This document shows positions 1-12,500 of a stretch of DNA of 64,000 bases, one piece after another (the first letter of the stretch is position 1; each line of letters opens with the position of its first letter). Under the pieces are notes generated by a model. It did no database searches and had not been told where the DNA came from. It saw only the letters and a list, made by a program, of their open reading frames with translations. Position numbers and translations under genes: made by a program. The stretch spans positions 340,491-404,490 of the forward strand of contig NW_019091462.1 in assembly GCF_001949145.1 (NCBI RefSeq). Direction: 5' to 3'. The DNA comes from Acanthaster planci. Lineage: Eukaryota > Echinodermata > Asteroidea > Valvatida > Acanthasteridae.

Positions 1-361
1 AGGATGTCAGGCTTGCTTTCAGGTTTGTCCACAGTCTTGCTTTTGGCTGGCAATAATATGCATGTCTATGGACGTGGATACAGTTACTAGCTGTTAGTTT
101 CTGTCCGTGGATCTGTATTCATTGCTGTAGCCAGTGCTTTCAGACACAATCTAACATGGAGTTGCATAAAAACCAGCATCATTTCCTGATGGGCCAGCAC
201 CACTTGTTTCAGCTTAAAACAATAAGCAGAAACCTTTAGCATGCTTTAAAATATGCATACATGTACATTTTCAAGACTAAATGCCCTTTTTTTGTTTTAG
301 TGTGAGGCATAAATTAAGTATTTAGAACAGTTATGGTTTTATTTGGTCATTTCTGTTCCAG
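1..361 (+). other. Intron end upstream of the first visible exon
   Basis: This is the 3' part of an intron whose donor lies outside the window. It ends in a pyrimidine-rich acceptor (TTCTGTTCCAG) at 351-361. I see no exon, repeat or other signal in it. Confidence 0.8.
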
Positions 362-510
362 GATGTTCGAGCCATTGTGACACATTCCATTCATAGCACC
401 TTGCATTCAATTGGCGGCATCCACATGATATTCCCCCTCTTCACCCAGCTGGATTACATCCAACCAGCCACCGAGGAGGGTCAAGAAGACCAAATCAACC
501 CTGACGTCTG
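362..510 (+). CDS. Nbea: Nbea exon 1 of window
   Basis: Encodes residues 1-49 of the 1,700 visible, starting DVRAIV and containing [18 protein letters not shown]. Vertebrate NBEA has the near-identical pattern SIGG...LFPLF.QLDY just after the lectin-like domain. The acceptor is TTCCAG and the donor is GTAAGT. It starts in phase 0 and ends two bases into a codon, which the next exon completes as Cys. A 151-bp intron follows. Confidence 0.92.
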
Positions 511-3500
511 GTAAGTGCCTCTGTTGTCATCTTGGCTAAGCTTAGCACAAGACTTGGTTCAGTTTCTGATAACCAGCTATGAGTTTTCACTGTACTACCA
601 GCAGAATACTTATGCGTAACTGAGCTCAGTGTTTGACTGGTCTTTGTATGGTACATTTCAGCCCACTACTTCTACATCTACTGTGTGACCTGCTCAAAGG
701 CTCTATGTCCACTCAACAGCAGATGGTGCAAGGCAGAGGTTTTGTCATCCTGGGATACCTCCTTCAAAAAGTGAGTCTTTTAATGCTGTTCATGATGTTC
801 ACCGATGTGGGAAAGTATTTGTTAAAACACCAAGTCCTTAAATGAAGGTAATTCGTCTGAAACAGTTCTGAATGTCTTGCAAGAGTAGGTGGACTTCAGG
901 CAAGTTTTTTCTGACTCAAACTGTTCTCACATCTAAATGACAGGTCCACAACCTGCCAAGTTGGAAGTATTCTAACTCCTCAGCTGTATCAGGGAACCAA
1001 AATATTCATGGTGTGGGTATTCAGCAAACAATGTTCAAGTAATCCTGACTTGTAATCATCTCGCTCAACTGAATTCTCTTACTGTCTTGTTTTCCTCAGG
1101 CATCAATGAAGCACATGACAGAGACAGCTCTGGAGCTCTTTCTGGATCTTGCTAAGTATTACAACACCGTACCAGCTGGTATCCAGCTGCTGAGACACTT
1201 AGTGGACCACATTCTGTTCAATCCAGTGCTGTGGATCCACACGCCAGTCAAGGTGGGCTTCATTCATCTTAATTTGATGAAGATTGAAACAGACTCAAAA
1301 TGAAGTCTAGCTATAATCTCTGCTTCTTGTAAGAGAAATATTCTGCCATTAAGTTACTGCAGACATTACCTTATTGCGCCCCTTCGGTCCAATTTGTCAG
1401 AGGGTTTATTGTATCTTGTTCAAGTTTTTGCATGGACGGGTAAACTTCTCTTTATTGGGAGTGCTGTGAACTTGAATGATTTTGGCCAGTGATGTTAAAA
1501 CAACTTTAGCCCTATACATTGTATTCTTTTGTCGCATTGATTTCCCAAGATGTTTCCAAGAATTTTTTCTCTGTTCAACAGACCCAGATATCCCTCTACA
1601 CATTCCTGTCAAATGAATTTGTTGGTCAGTCCACCATTTACACCAACATCCGTCGTGTCAGCACGGTCCTGCAACTCATGCACACCCTCAAGTATTACTA
1701 TTGGATCGTAAACCCAGAGGATCGCAGCGGCATTGTACCCAAGGGGCTCGGTAAGTCACTAGCATTCCAGGGACTGAAGCCTGAAACCTCTTCCATTTTT
1801 GTGACAAAAGGGTTGACTTTTGTTATTCTCATCCCTTTGAATCTCTCTGAAAACTGGCATTTTCCATTGTTTCCTTTAATCTGATCCACTCGCATTTTGT
1901 TTCCAACAGATGGTCCCCGGCCCAGCACGGAAGACCTGCTGTCACTGAGGGCACTCATTCTGCGCATCACCAAGCAGCTGATTCTGAAGGAGAAATCGGC
2001 CAATGACGAGGAGCTGCAGATCATCCTCAACTATCTCATGACTATCCATGAGGTTGGTAGCTATGGCAACCTGAGGGATGCCATTTTAAGCTTGCTTGTC
2101 AAATTTTATTATTCTTAAGTGAGGAGGAAGTCATAATAGTCAAATTTATGAAACAGCTTGAAAAATACCAGATAAATAAGGACTTGAAAAGGTGTTACAC
2201 TAAAAGCTGTGAAATTCTGGAGGAAACTGTTATTGATGGAAGTATGAATTTGTTGTTTTGTAATTTAGGATGTAAACCTGAAGGATGTTCTACAGTTGCT
2301 GCTGTCTCTCATGGCAGAAAACTCCAATGGGATGGCTGTAGCATTTGATAGGAAGAATGGCGTTAGGTAATGTCTCCAGGAATATTTAACAAACAGTCTA
2401 GTTATGAACATGTCCAACAACTTTATCCCCAGTAGTGAACTACCAGAAATGCCAACAAGTATCAGAACACAATCCAAACCTGAACTGATCACAGTAACCA
2501 AAATATATTTAAATAATGCAGAAAAATAAGTTCAAGAACAAAAGAAAAAAATGGTATCTTTTTTTATATTGGCAGGGTGATCTACAAGCTACTTGCCTCC
2601 AGTGATGAGATTGTGCGTGCCATGGCTGTCAAGGTTCTGGCCTTGTTTCTCAGCCGTCTCCCCCACAAGTAAATCAAACATGCAAGATTTTAAAGAATTG
2701 TTATGAAAGCAGAAAACCTGACACTGAAACTTAGTAGTAGTTGATACATACATGTCATGTAGGGCTTGGTCTGTACTCATTTCATTTCTGAACTTCTGTC
2801 TTCATATAATTCTGCATGTTTAAGACTTATTATTGCTTTTTTTAAAGGAGGAAGATGGATTTGATGTACGCTCACAACCTGTACTCACTGTTGGGTGAGC
2901 GACTGTTACTCACAAGCAACTCACTTTCGATGGTCATGTACAACTGCTTATTTGAGGTATGAAGGACAGTTGATGCAAAGATATGGGCAGTTTGATTGGA
3001 TAACTGCTTTACTGACGAATGATGCCATCTTTGATTTTGCAAAAACATGTTTTTCTTCCTGTGTGTTGAACTTGAAACTTTCCTGAACTTTCTGTCTGGG
3101 AGACAACGTTAATGAGAATGATCTTGAATGTCACTTGCACAAAATTGCTTTTTATTCTGAGTGATTATTCTCTGCCCTTGATTGATCATTGATTAAAAAA
3201 TCATTTGGTTCTTTTTTGCCTAGTTATTGACAGAGCACGTCAGCCTGCAAGTAGCCACAGGGAGCCACATCAAGCCAGACAAGACTTATAAGGTCACGAA
3301 CCCAGGTAAATCTAAAAACTTTTGGATCTTGTTCTTGCCAACCCTCATTCTATTCCAACTAGCCGCTGCAAATTTAAGACTTAAATTAGATACTCCAAAT
3401 GAAGTAATTATTCACTGTAGACTGCCAACTTCTCTGCAAATCTGGCCAAACTAGGTACAATTTTCAGTAGACTGCCAACTTCTCTGCAAATTTGGCCAAA

Positions 3501-6500
3501 CTTGGTATAATTTTCCAAGGTTGAATGGCTTACAGGGCTTGTGTGGACTACCAATAATTTACTTTCTGGATTTATTCAAACCAACTTTTTGTGACGTCCT
3601 GACTTTCCTTTTGTTTCGCTACAGGTATTTTCCATGTGACCGCCCGCCTCCTACGCCAGTCAGCCCCCAGCGAGGCCACCATGGAAGTCAAGAAACTCTT
3701 CCTGTCGGACATGATTCTGCTCTTCAATCACAGCAGAGAAAACAGGAGGTCAGTCACTCATTGAAAAAAAGCATCACTGGTATGATATCCTCATAAGCAA
3801 GCTGAAACAGTTTACAAAAACTGTCTTGTTTGTGATTGTTTTCACATATGTTGTGTAGGCAGAACCTATGTGATGTAGTCAGAGGAGAGGATTTTCAAAG
3901 AAATCACAAGATGACGTTATTGAGTCCTTGATTCCTTTGAAAGACGATGTCTTAATGCCAGTATGGCTGAAGACAGTCTTCCTGAATCCTTGTGTAAGTT
4001 CTCAAGGTTTTTGGGGGGCCTTTTGCCTGGTTCAGGATTCTCCTGCAGTGTTCCGTCTGGCAGGACTGGATGATCAACCTGGCGTACATCTTTCCCAAGA
4101 CGGAGGAGGAGAAGAAGGTGACCGAGATGGTCTATTCCTTGCTGCGCATGCTACTGCATCATGCCATGAAGTATGAGTGGGGAGGCTGGAGGGTCTGGGT
4201 GGATACACTGTCCATCATTCACTCCAAGGTGAGAAAAGAGAGGACAGGAATAGCACAAGAGAAGGGTGGTCAACTGGTTGGAGAGTGGACAGAGTGGATG
4301 GAAGCTTGAGTTTGTGTAGTTGTATCTTTGAGCAGGACTCTTTACAGCAATATTCATTTCACTTGGAAAGACACATTCATGCAACTGTTTCATCATAGAA
4401 GAAGAGAATGCCATTGAAGTCAGGTCTTATTATTGTTAAGGTTCAGATTTGGCCAAGGTAACCTAAATGGCACTTTGTTCTAATTTATGCTTTCTCCATG
4501 GATAGAGACTTTTAGGTTTGGGTCAGTGAGCCAGCGTAAATGTGATTGTGAAAATTCAGTACACAGTTAACAGTACCTTGGTAACTCTAGATGGTCACTG
4601 CTATCACAGGTCTCCTTTGAAGAGCACAAGCAAGAGCTCCTGAAGGCCTACAATCAGTACCAGAACTCGCAGGGAGCCAACGGGAGTGGGGCACCAGCCA
4701 GCATCTCGGCAGCCATCAATAAAGCTCAGCTGGAAAGCATGTATCCTGAGGACTCAGTTAGCCCACTGGCAGCCATGACAGGTGGCTACGGGGAACAGGC
4801 AGGGGAGGGTCACGTTGCAGGGGGAGCAGAGGACAAGGAAGAAAGGTAGGTGTTTGGGGTTATCCACTTTGGAACTGAGAAAAAACTCAATACTTGCCAT
4901 GTGTCGTGTTGAAGGACGCAGGTTTTGAACTAATAAAAGTCACTGTGTAACACCTGGACCAATGTGTTTGATGATTGAAGGTAAAGAAGGCCTAAAACAT
5001 TGACATAGAGCTGGTTTTGATGGAGTTACTTATTACAAATGTAAGACAAACAGAAGAATGGAGCATAGGCAGTGATTTTGAACTCTGTCTCCTTGTTGAA
5101 AATTTTGCCCTGAAGCAAACCTGCAACTGAACCTGAGCCAGAAGCTGCAGAGGACAAATACATTGTGAAAGAAGTCGTGGAAGACCTGATCAGTGACGTC
5201 ATCAAGATTGTTGATGGGAAGAGCGCCCTCGAGGGACAAGAGGGAGAGAGGGATGAGGCTGACGGCAGTGAAGAGACGTCGCTAGATGCTGCGGCAACAC
5301 CCAGCGAGGAGAAGTCACCGGAGGAGGAGTCCAACAAAGTGGGCTGAATTTAGTTTTGTGTTTGTGTTCAGAATGGTGTTCCTAGAGGTGTAATTTGGCA
5401 GGGAATTGTTGTGATGTGGACTTTGGTTTACATTGCATTTTTTGGGTAATTTGCGTTAACTTAGAGTCAAGACTCATAGAAGAACTTTGCAAGATATATG
5501 TACAGAATATGAAGTGAAGTGCACAATTGGATTCACATTTTAAAAAAGGCTGATGTATTATTAAGATGCAGCACAGTGAGCAGTTTTTTATCAAGATTAT
5601 TCTTAACTGGCATCACTTTATATCCACATTTCAGGACATTTCAGACCAATCAGCCGTCAGCATCGCCAGCTCAGATTCCACAGCTACTAGCTCCACTGCC
5701 TCTCACCCTACCCCCCTTGCAGCCAGCCAGCTGCCCGGTGCCCAGGGAGGGGTTGCACCAGCAGCAGCAGCAGTGGTAGGAGCTGCGCCCCACCCCTCCA
5801 CCGGACACCAGTGGTTACCTGCCGCCAAGCAACGACACCCAGACGAGGACCAGACCTCCTTGAGCAGGCAGGGCTCCAGGTTCTTCAGTCCTGGACCCCA
5901 CCAGGCCCCCTACCGCATCCCAGAGTTCTCCTGGTCGGGGATGCACCAGCGCATGATGTCGGATCTGCTGTTTGCCATCGAGACAGATATTCAAGTGTGG
6001 CGGAGGTGAGTTTCATCAGATATGAGATATGATTTCTTACAAAAGGACTGGAACTGTGTCATGGCCAAGTGCATTGAATGGAAGTTGTTGCTTCAGGTTT
6101 TCTTTCAACAAAATATTCTGTCACTATTAAATTACCTTTACCTAGCAGTAAAAAGAAAACACAGTTTTTTATTATTGTTAAATCACCAATGTCATCTTTC
6201 ATTCCTCTGCTTAACAATCTAGTTTTGCTCGTCGTTGAAAACCTGGAATTTTAATACTTGTGTATGTTTATTGTGTCATTTTACCAGTAACAACACCAGG
6301 ACAGTGATAGACTACGTCAATGCGGCAGAGAACACCATCTTTGTTCAGAATGTGACCCAGATGGTGTCCCAGATTATGGACAACCTCATCTACTCAGCCG
6401 GTGGCATCCTGCCCATGCTTTCCTCAGCAACGTCAAGGAGTGTAAGGAAAAACATCACATCCCAATTCCTTCCAATTAATTTCAACTGAAACTGAAGCAA

Positions 6501-9500
6501 AGATATTGGTTGAAACTTTGGGTTTTTGCTGTTGTCTAGTGATCCAGCTGCATGTCTGTGTATCATAACATTTTTCATGTATGTGTGAATTGAGATGTTT
6601 AAATGAATGAAAAGGTATTGATAATCTGAAATTGGCAATTTCTTTTGGTTTATTACATTTATAACCCTGTTATTGAAAATCCCAGACATTGTATAGCTCT
6701 GTTTCTTTCCCTACTTGAAGGGTCATCTTCTCATTACCAACCCTCTGTACTATCGCTGGTGGCTTGTAAGTCGTGTAAAGTCCATGTTCATTGCATCTTG
6801 GTAGTGCATCTTGCTTTGCATCTGAGAGAATGCAGCATACACCTGCTTAGGGGTGTGGGATTCAAATTGGATTCATTTGTTTTTTTGTTTGTTTTGGTTT
6901 TTGCATTTCATAGGACAAATTGTACAGTCATTACAGATGTACTCTTCCATTGCCAAAATAAAATGACTATTAAACTATCAAGTTGAGATGCAATTTTTTT
7001 TTGTTTACTCTTTTGTTCATTATTATAATTGTTTATGGCGGCAGGCCTTGGTTTGGAGTTTAATATCTGTCTCTGCTGTTGCATGATATGAGAGTGTCTA
7101 TTAGCTGGTATTAATTAAAATTTCAATTGTATTGAATGAAAATACAAAGTTTCAGTCTCAGAAGACAAACTTCTGCGCAGATCGTTTAGAAGATACTCTA
7201 TAAAGGATTATAGAGGATTGCATTGTTTGACAGTTACCCAGTTCAATGTTTCAATCCCACAGACTAGAAGAAAAAAGATATTGACGGAATTTTATTCATA
7301 TTGCCGATATTGAACTTTTCCTGCCATTGAAAAAGTATCAGTAATTAGTAATAAGCAACTACTGTCATTCTTGAGATTCGTGGTTTGTCTGAAATAGTCT
7401 TCCATGGCTGTGACTGTTGCCATTACATACCCACACACTTGCAACCAGCGATGACCTAGACCTAGCTCTCAATACACAATTCAGGCTGCAGCCTTGCTGT
7501 ATTAACTTCCTAACATTCTTATCCTGCCATGCATCCATGCAAGAGTTAGACACATTGTGCTAAATACCACTACTCTGTCACCTCTTTCAGCATGAGCCTG
7601 ATGTGATTGAGCCCACCCAGGGCCTCCCGCTAGATGTTGGTATCTCCTTCATCAACCGCATCATGAACCTGGTGGACGTGTTGGTCTTTGCCAGCAACCA
7701 GAACTTTGGCGAGCTGGAGGTAGAGAAGAATATGCCACGAGGGGGCATCCTACGCCAGTGTCTGCGACTCAGTGAGTGACATCCTTTGTGACAGCAACAG
7801 TGCTCCACATCAAGGATATATCTATTCTGGTGACTTTGGTGTACCTCACAAATTTAGAACTGATCAGAGCAACAGATTTGAAGCTTTGGTGGAAAGGTTC
7901 TTTGTTCTGGTTTCCAGTGTTTGTGACAATAAGAACAACTTCTATGTGTTAGGATACTTTTTTGCAAAACTTTCTGTACTTTGTGTTTTAAAGTTGGGAA
8001 TCTCAATAGATATGCTTTCATCAAAGTAATTTTTTTTGCTGGTTTTACACATATGCCATGAACACAGAGTCTTGAATTTATCATAGAATGACCCGTTCTT
8101 ATGGTACTTTTCCTGTATATCTACTCCCAGCTACCTTCTGTGCCATCCGCAACGTCTTGGAGTGTCGATTTCGGACTCAGCCCTCCCCAAGCTCCAGTCA
8201 CATCAGCCTGAGTACCCTCAGCGCAGCTGAGCCCACCAGCCCTACAGGCCGCCTCCAGACACTCATTAATGCCACCCAGCCATCCACAAGGGTAAGGTCA
8301 AGGTTCAGAGGTCATGCAGGATAAAATGAAGAAGGGTCATTTCAGAAGTTTAAACTATTGTATTTATGTAGTTTGTGATTTTGTAATGGTATTTGAGCTT
8401 TTGAGTATTTAAAATTAAACAAAACAATTTAGAATATTAAATTTCTTTTAATTAAAAAAATAAATCCCAAATTTGCAGTTGCAATTATCTGCTTTTTGTT
8501 GATTGAACCTCAAAGCTTACTAAACATTTGCACCAAAATCTTTGATTTGTAAAGGATTATTAACTGCAATTTACTGATATTTAGGAACTTTTGAATCACC
8601 TCATTGCATGCAGTAAGCATCCCCTCATCTCCACAGTCAACCCCAACTCATTAAAAAACAAGCCCGACCCACATGTATATTACATTAGCAAGAGCAATAG
8701 TCTTGAAGTCCACAGAAATTTAGCATTTGTAAAGAAGACAAACCTGTCTTCTTGAAAGGTATCATTTGTCTTGGTGAAGGATGTACCAGTAATTTCAGTT
8801 CTTCTTTGGTCAGGTTCAAACCCATCAATCTACTGCAATGTATTGGCGCTTCCATCTTATCAAATCAATTGATACTCTTAGTTGTAGGTTTGGATGGGTG
8901 TAGTGTTAAGGTTTATGGGTCCTGGTTTTCACCAGCAACATAGGTAAATTTCAAACTCATCAAGACAAGCTTATAAAACCGTTTACTGATTCGGTCTTGC
9001 CTTTGATATCCCGATGGCCACACGCAGCCAATTGGTTTAAAAGTAACGGCCGGCGCCCGGAAAAGGGTGAGCATTTTGTCGATGTGACTCCAGATTAACC
9101 TTTTACCTCTGACCCAGCTGCTAACATTGATGATGAAACATTTCCAAAAGTCAGATGTTGGTTTTTTGTCCCCCTCCCCTTTGAGGTTGCTCTAACCCCT
9201 CCTCCTGTTTCCCGTGACTATTCTGCTTGACGTCTTCTTCAGATTTGTCTCAGTCTCCTTGATGTCTTTGGCTTCTTCTACTATTGTTCTGAAATCTTTT
9301 CTCTCATCCCGTAACGTCGTCCACTTTGCAGGTTCTGTGCATGAGTTGAAATTCTGGAATGCTCTCCAGTTTGGGAATATCCAGCTCTCTTCTTCTGGTC
9401 TTAGGTGCTTGTTATCTTACCACAGTTATGATGATGTCAGTTTACGACGAAACGTTTTGCTCAGCTTTATTGAATATTTAAAGCTTTACCATTGGGGGAA

Positions 9501-12500
9501 AAATAGACAAAACCTTCCTACTACCCTACCACCTCTGAATCCCCAGGAATTGGAAGATTCAAGACTTTGTAGGTTAACAGTTGTCAAATCATTTTAAACG
9601 TGTGTGGAATCAAGCTTTATCTCTCCGATTTTACGTAAATTTTCGTTTTTACTTTTACTTCATAAAATGTTTTTATCGGAATAAATTTGCCTTTTTATGA
9701 TTTTGGGATTTTTTCCCCATAGACTTACAAAAATATCAGAATTTTTGTGCTTTCAGAATGTGAACTTATTTCAGCAGTAGTTTTCTAAGGTATCTATCAT
9801 ACCAGAATCCATGTTAAAAACTCTCCAACTTTTCCATCAAGTGCTTGTTTCATTGCAGTTTCCCTCTTCTCAGATTGCATCCCTCTTTGATATCCCCCGC
9901 CCCGCCCCCTCTTTTGCATGTGACATTGACAATCCCTCAGTCAGTTTTTCACATTTCCCTGTTTTTGCTTGTTTTTGCATTTTGGATTTACTTTGTTTAG
10001 TTACAGGGAAAGTATCCATCGGTGCTCAAGGTACATGGCCATTGCACTGCCATTTTCTGTTGGTTTGATTTTTTTTGGTTTTATCAACAAAGTTGTACTT
10101 TTTTTGCTGTCAGCATTTCAAGTGCTTATGTTATTTGGTGGATCGGGCACTAACTCATTTCATTCCCAACCTCTTTTCAGTGCAGTTGTTCTCCATTTCA
10201 TATATCATATCAACATGTCATTTTGACAGGGTGCCATACTCATCCACTCTTGTCCTCCCTCATTGGTCCTTTTTTTCGAGCTCTCGAAACTAACTCCATT
10301 CATTAAATTCTGACACGTGAAATAAATGATTATTTGCAGCACTGTTGTCAATAGTATCTACTGAAACCTACAATTTTTTCTGTATATTTGCTTCCGAGTT
10401 GCGGAATGCAGATATATAAAAGGAGAAAAAAGAACGAAGTTAGACACATTGTTCAATTCACAATGCCCGGCACTACCAAGAGATCTTGAGAGAGGCCATT
10501 ATTTTATTGTGTGTAATTTAAAGACGTCTTCACATATGGATCTTTTTGTGTGTTTTTGAGTGACAGTGGAAAGAGTTAATTCATTTACGAGGCATTCCAA
10601 AATGTATTGTGTTTTTGTAACATCACACGCAAACAATGAATGATGTTAGATTATTAACCACAGTGTGACGTGCAAGATACACTGTACCAACCACTGAATA
10701 GGAAAGTGGAGTCTTTCAGACAACTTGGTGGTGCACTTTATTGTTAATGGCTTCTGTAGAAAGTCTGTAATGAATGTGAGTGGTTCAGTGCACTCAAAGC
10801 TAAAAGGAATACAATCTGGCATTTGAAACTTGACAAAACTCCAGCTTTAAGCATATTTCAATGTTTCATGGGATGAATGCATGTAGCATGGAGATTACCA
10901 TTGCTGGTTGAGCAAGCATTGCTGATGGTTACACTCATCATCATTCATACTGCTTACAGTCTCCATAATAATAAACAATAAGAATGATTTCTAAGAGCTG
11001 CCATACAGGAAATAATGCATAGTGGAAGTCAGACAACCCCCTGTTCCAAAGTAGTGTGAAAGCATTCCATTTTTCCTTTCTCTTGAATCAAATCGTTAAC
11101 GTGTTTAGCAAGTATCTGTGCTTTATGCAGCAAATCAGGAAATTATGGTTGGATGCATTAAACATTTAGAATTGGCATTAACCACTTCATGCCGGGGCAT
11201 TTTTCAATGTTGATGATGCTGGGCCGGCATGACTGTCATTTTTTCCGTTTTCAAAATCCTTCAAAAATTCATCATTTCACGTAACGGTTGTTTATAGCCG
11301 CTNNNNNNNNNNNNNNNNNNNNNNNNNNNNNNNNNNNNNNNNNNNNNNNNNNNNNNNNNNNNNNNNNNNNNNNNNNNNNNNNNNNNNNNNNNNNNNNNNN
11401 NNNNNNNNNNNNNNNNNNNNNNNNNNNNNNNNNNNNNNNNNNNNNNNNNNNNNNNNNNNNNNNNNNNNNNNNNNNNNNNNNNNNNNNNNNNNNNNNNNNN
11501 NNNNNNNNNNNNNNNNNNNNNNNNNNNNNNNNNNNNNNNNNNNNNNNNNNNNNNNNNNNNNNNNNNNNNNNNNNNNNNNNNNNNNNNNNNNNNNNNNNNN
11601 NNNNNNNNNNNNNNNNNNNNNNNNNNNNNNNNNNNNNNNNNNNNNNNNNNNNNNNNNNNNNNNNNNNNNNNNNNNNNNNNNNNNNNNNNNNNNNNNNNNN
11701 NNNNNNNNNNNNNNNNNNNNNNNNNNNNNNNNNNNNNNNNNNNNNNNNNNNNNNNNNNNNNNNNNNNNNNNNNNNNNNNNNNNNNNNNNNNNNNNNNNNN
11801 NNNNNNNNNNNNNNNNNNAGAGCCCAGATTGTGCGGTGTTACACAACTGTCTTTTGTTCACGAACCTAGCTCAGTGCACTACTCACCTCTTTTCAATAGG
11901 GGCCAGATTAGCGTGCAGCGGTGCTGTGTGGCTCATCACTGCGGTGGTGGAGCGCTTTTGTCCCCGATGGTAATCTGCTCTCTCTAAATGCCCCAAACCA
12001 TGGTATACGGTTTCAAAACAAGGCTGGATTATCACCACTTTTGAGAGTGAAAAATGTCAGTAATGCCCAGCAGCCTGGTCTTTTGTTCGGAGTACGGTCT
12101 TTTGTTACAGGACCCTGTTTCCTTTGTCCGAGTTCGGAGCCCCCGGCCACCCATATGAACCATACGTCTCCGATCCCGGAGTCCCCGGCAGGAAGTGGTT
12201 AATGTACTTAAATGGAGTTACTTGAGGGGCTAAATGGTAGCAGCTCATAATGGGAATCAATTATGTGCTGACATTAATACACTGAGCGGGAAATGAAGTG
12301 CAGGTGTACATGTATCATAGCACAGCAAGTTGGTTTGATCATGGGCAAATCTGCTGATTTTTTCTCATAGTTTGAACAGCAAGGAACCACAGGCAATGGA
12401 ATGTAGAGCCATTGTTTGGGGATTCAAGTGATTAACAATGTGGTTGTTGAGGTAGCAGAAAAAGAGCATTGGTACAATGCTGTAGCCTCTCCGAAATAAA

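Noticed and set aside
8752-8943. Possible tRNA B box (AGGTTCAAACCC) near 8811
   Set aside because: No A box at the right distance upstream, and the flanks do not form an acceptor stem.
11288-11869. Long open frames on both strands across 11.3-11.9 kb
   Set aside because: They consist almost wholly of unknown bases from the assembly gap. Only a few real codons flank them.
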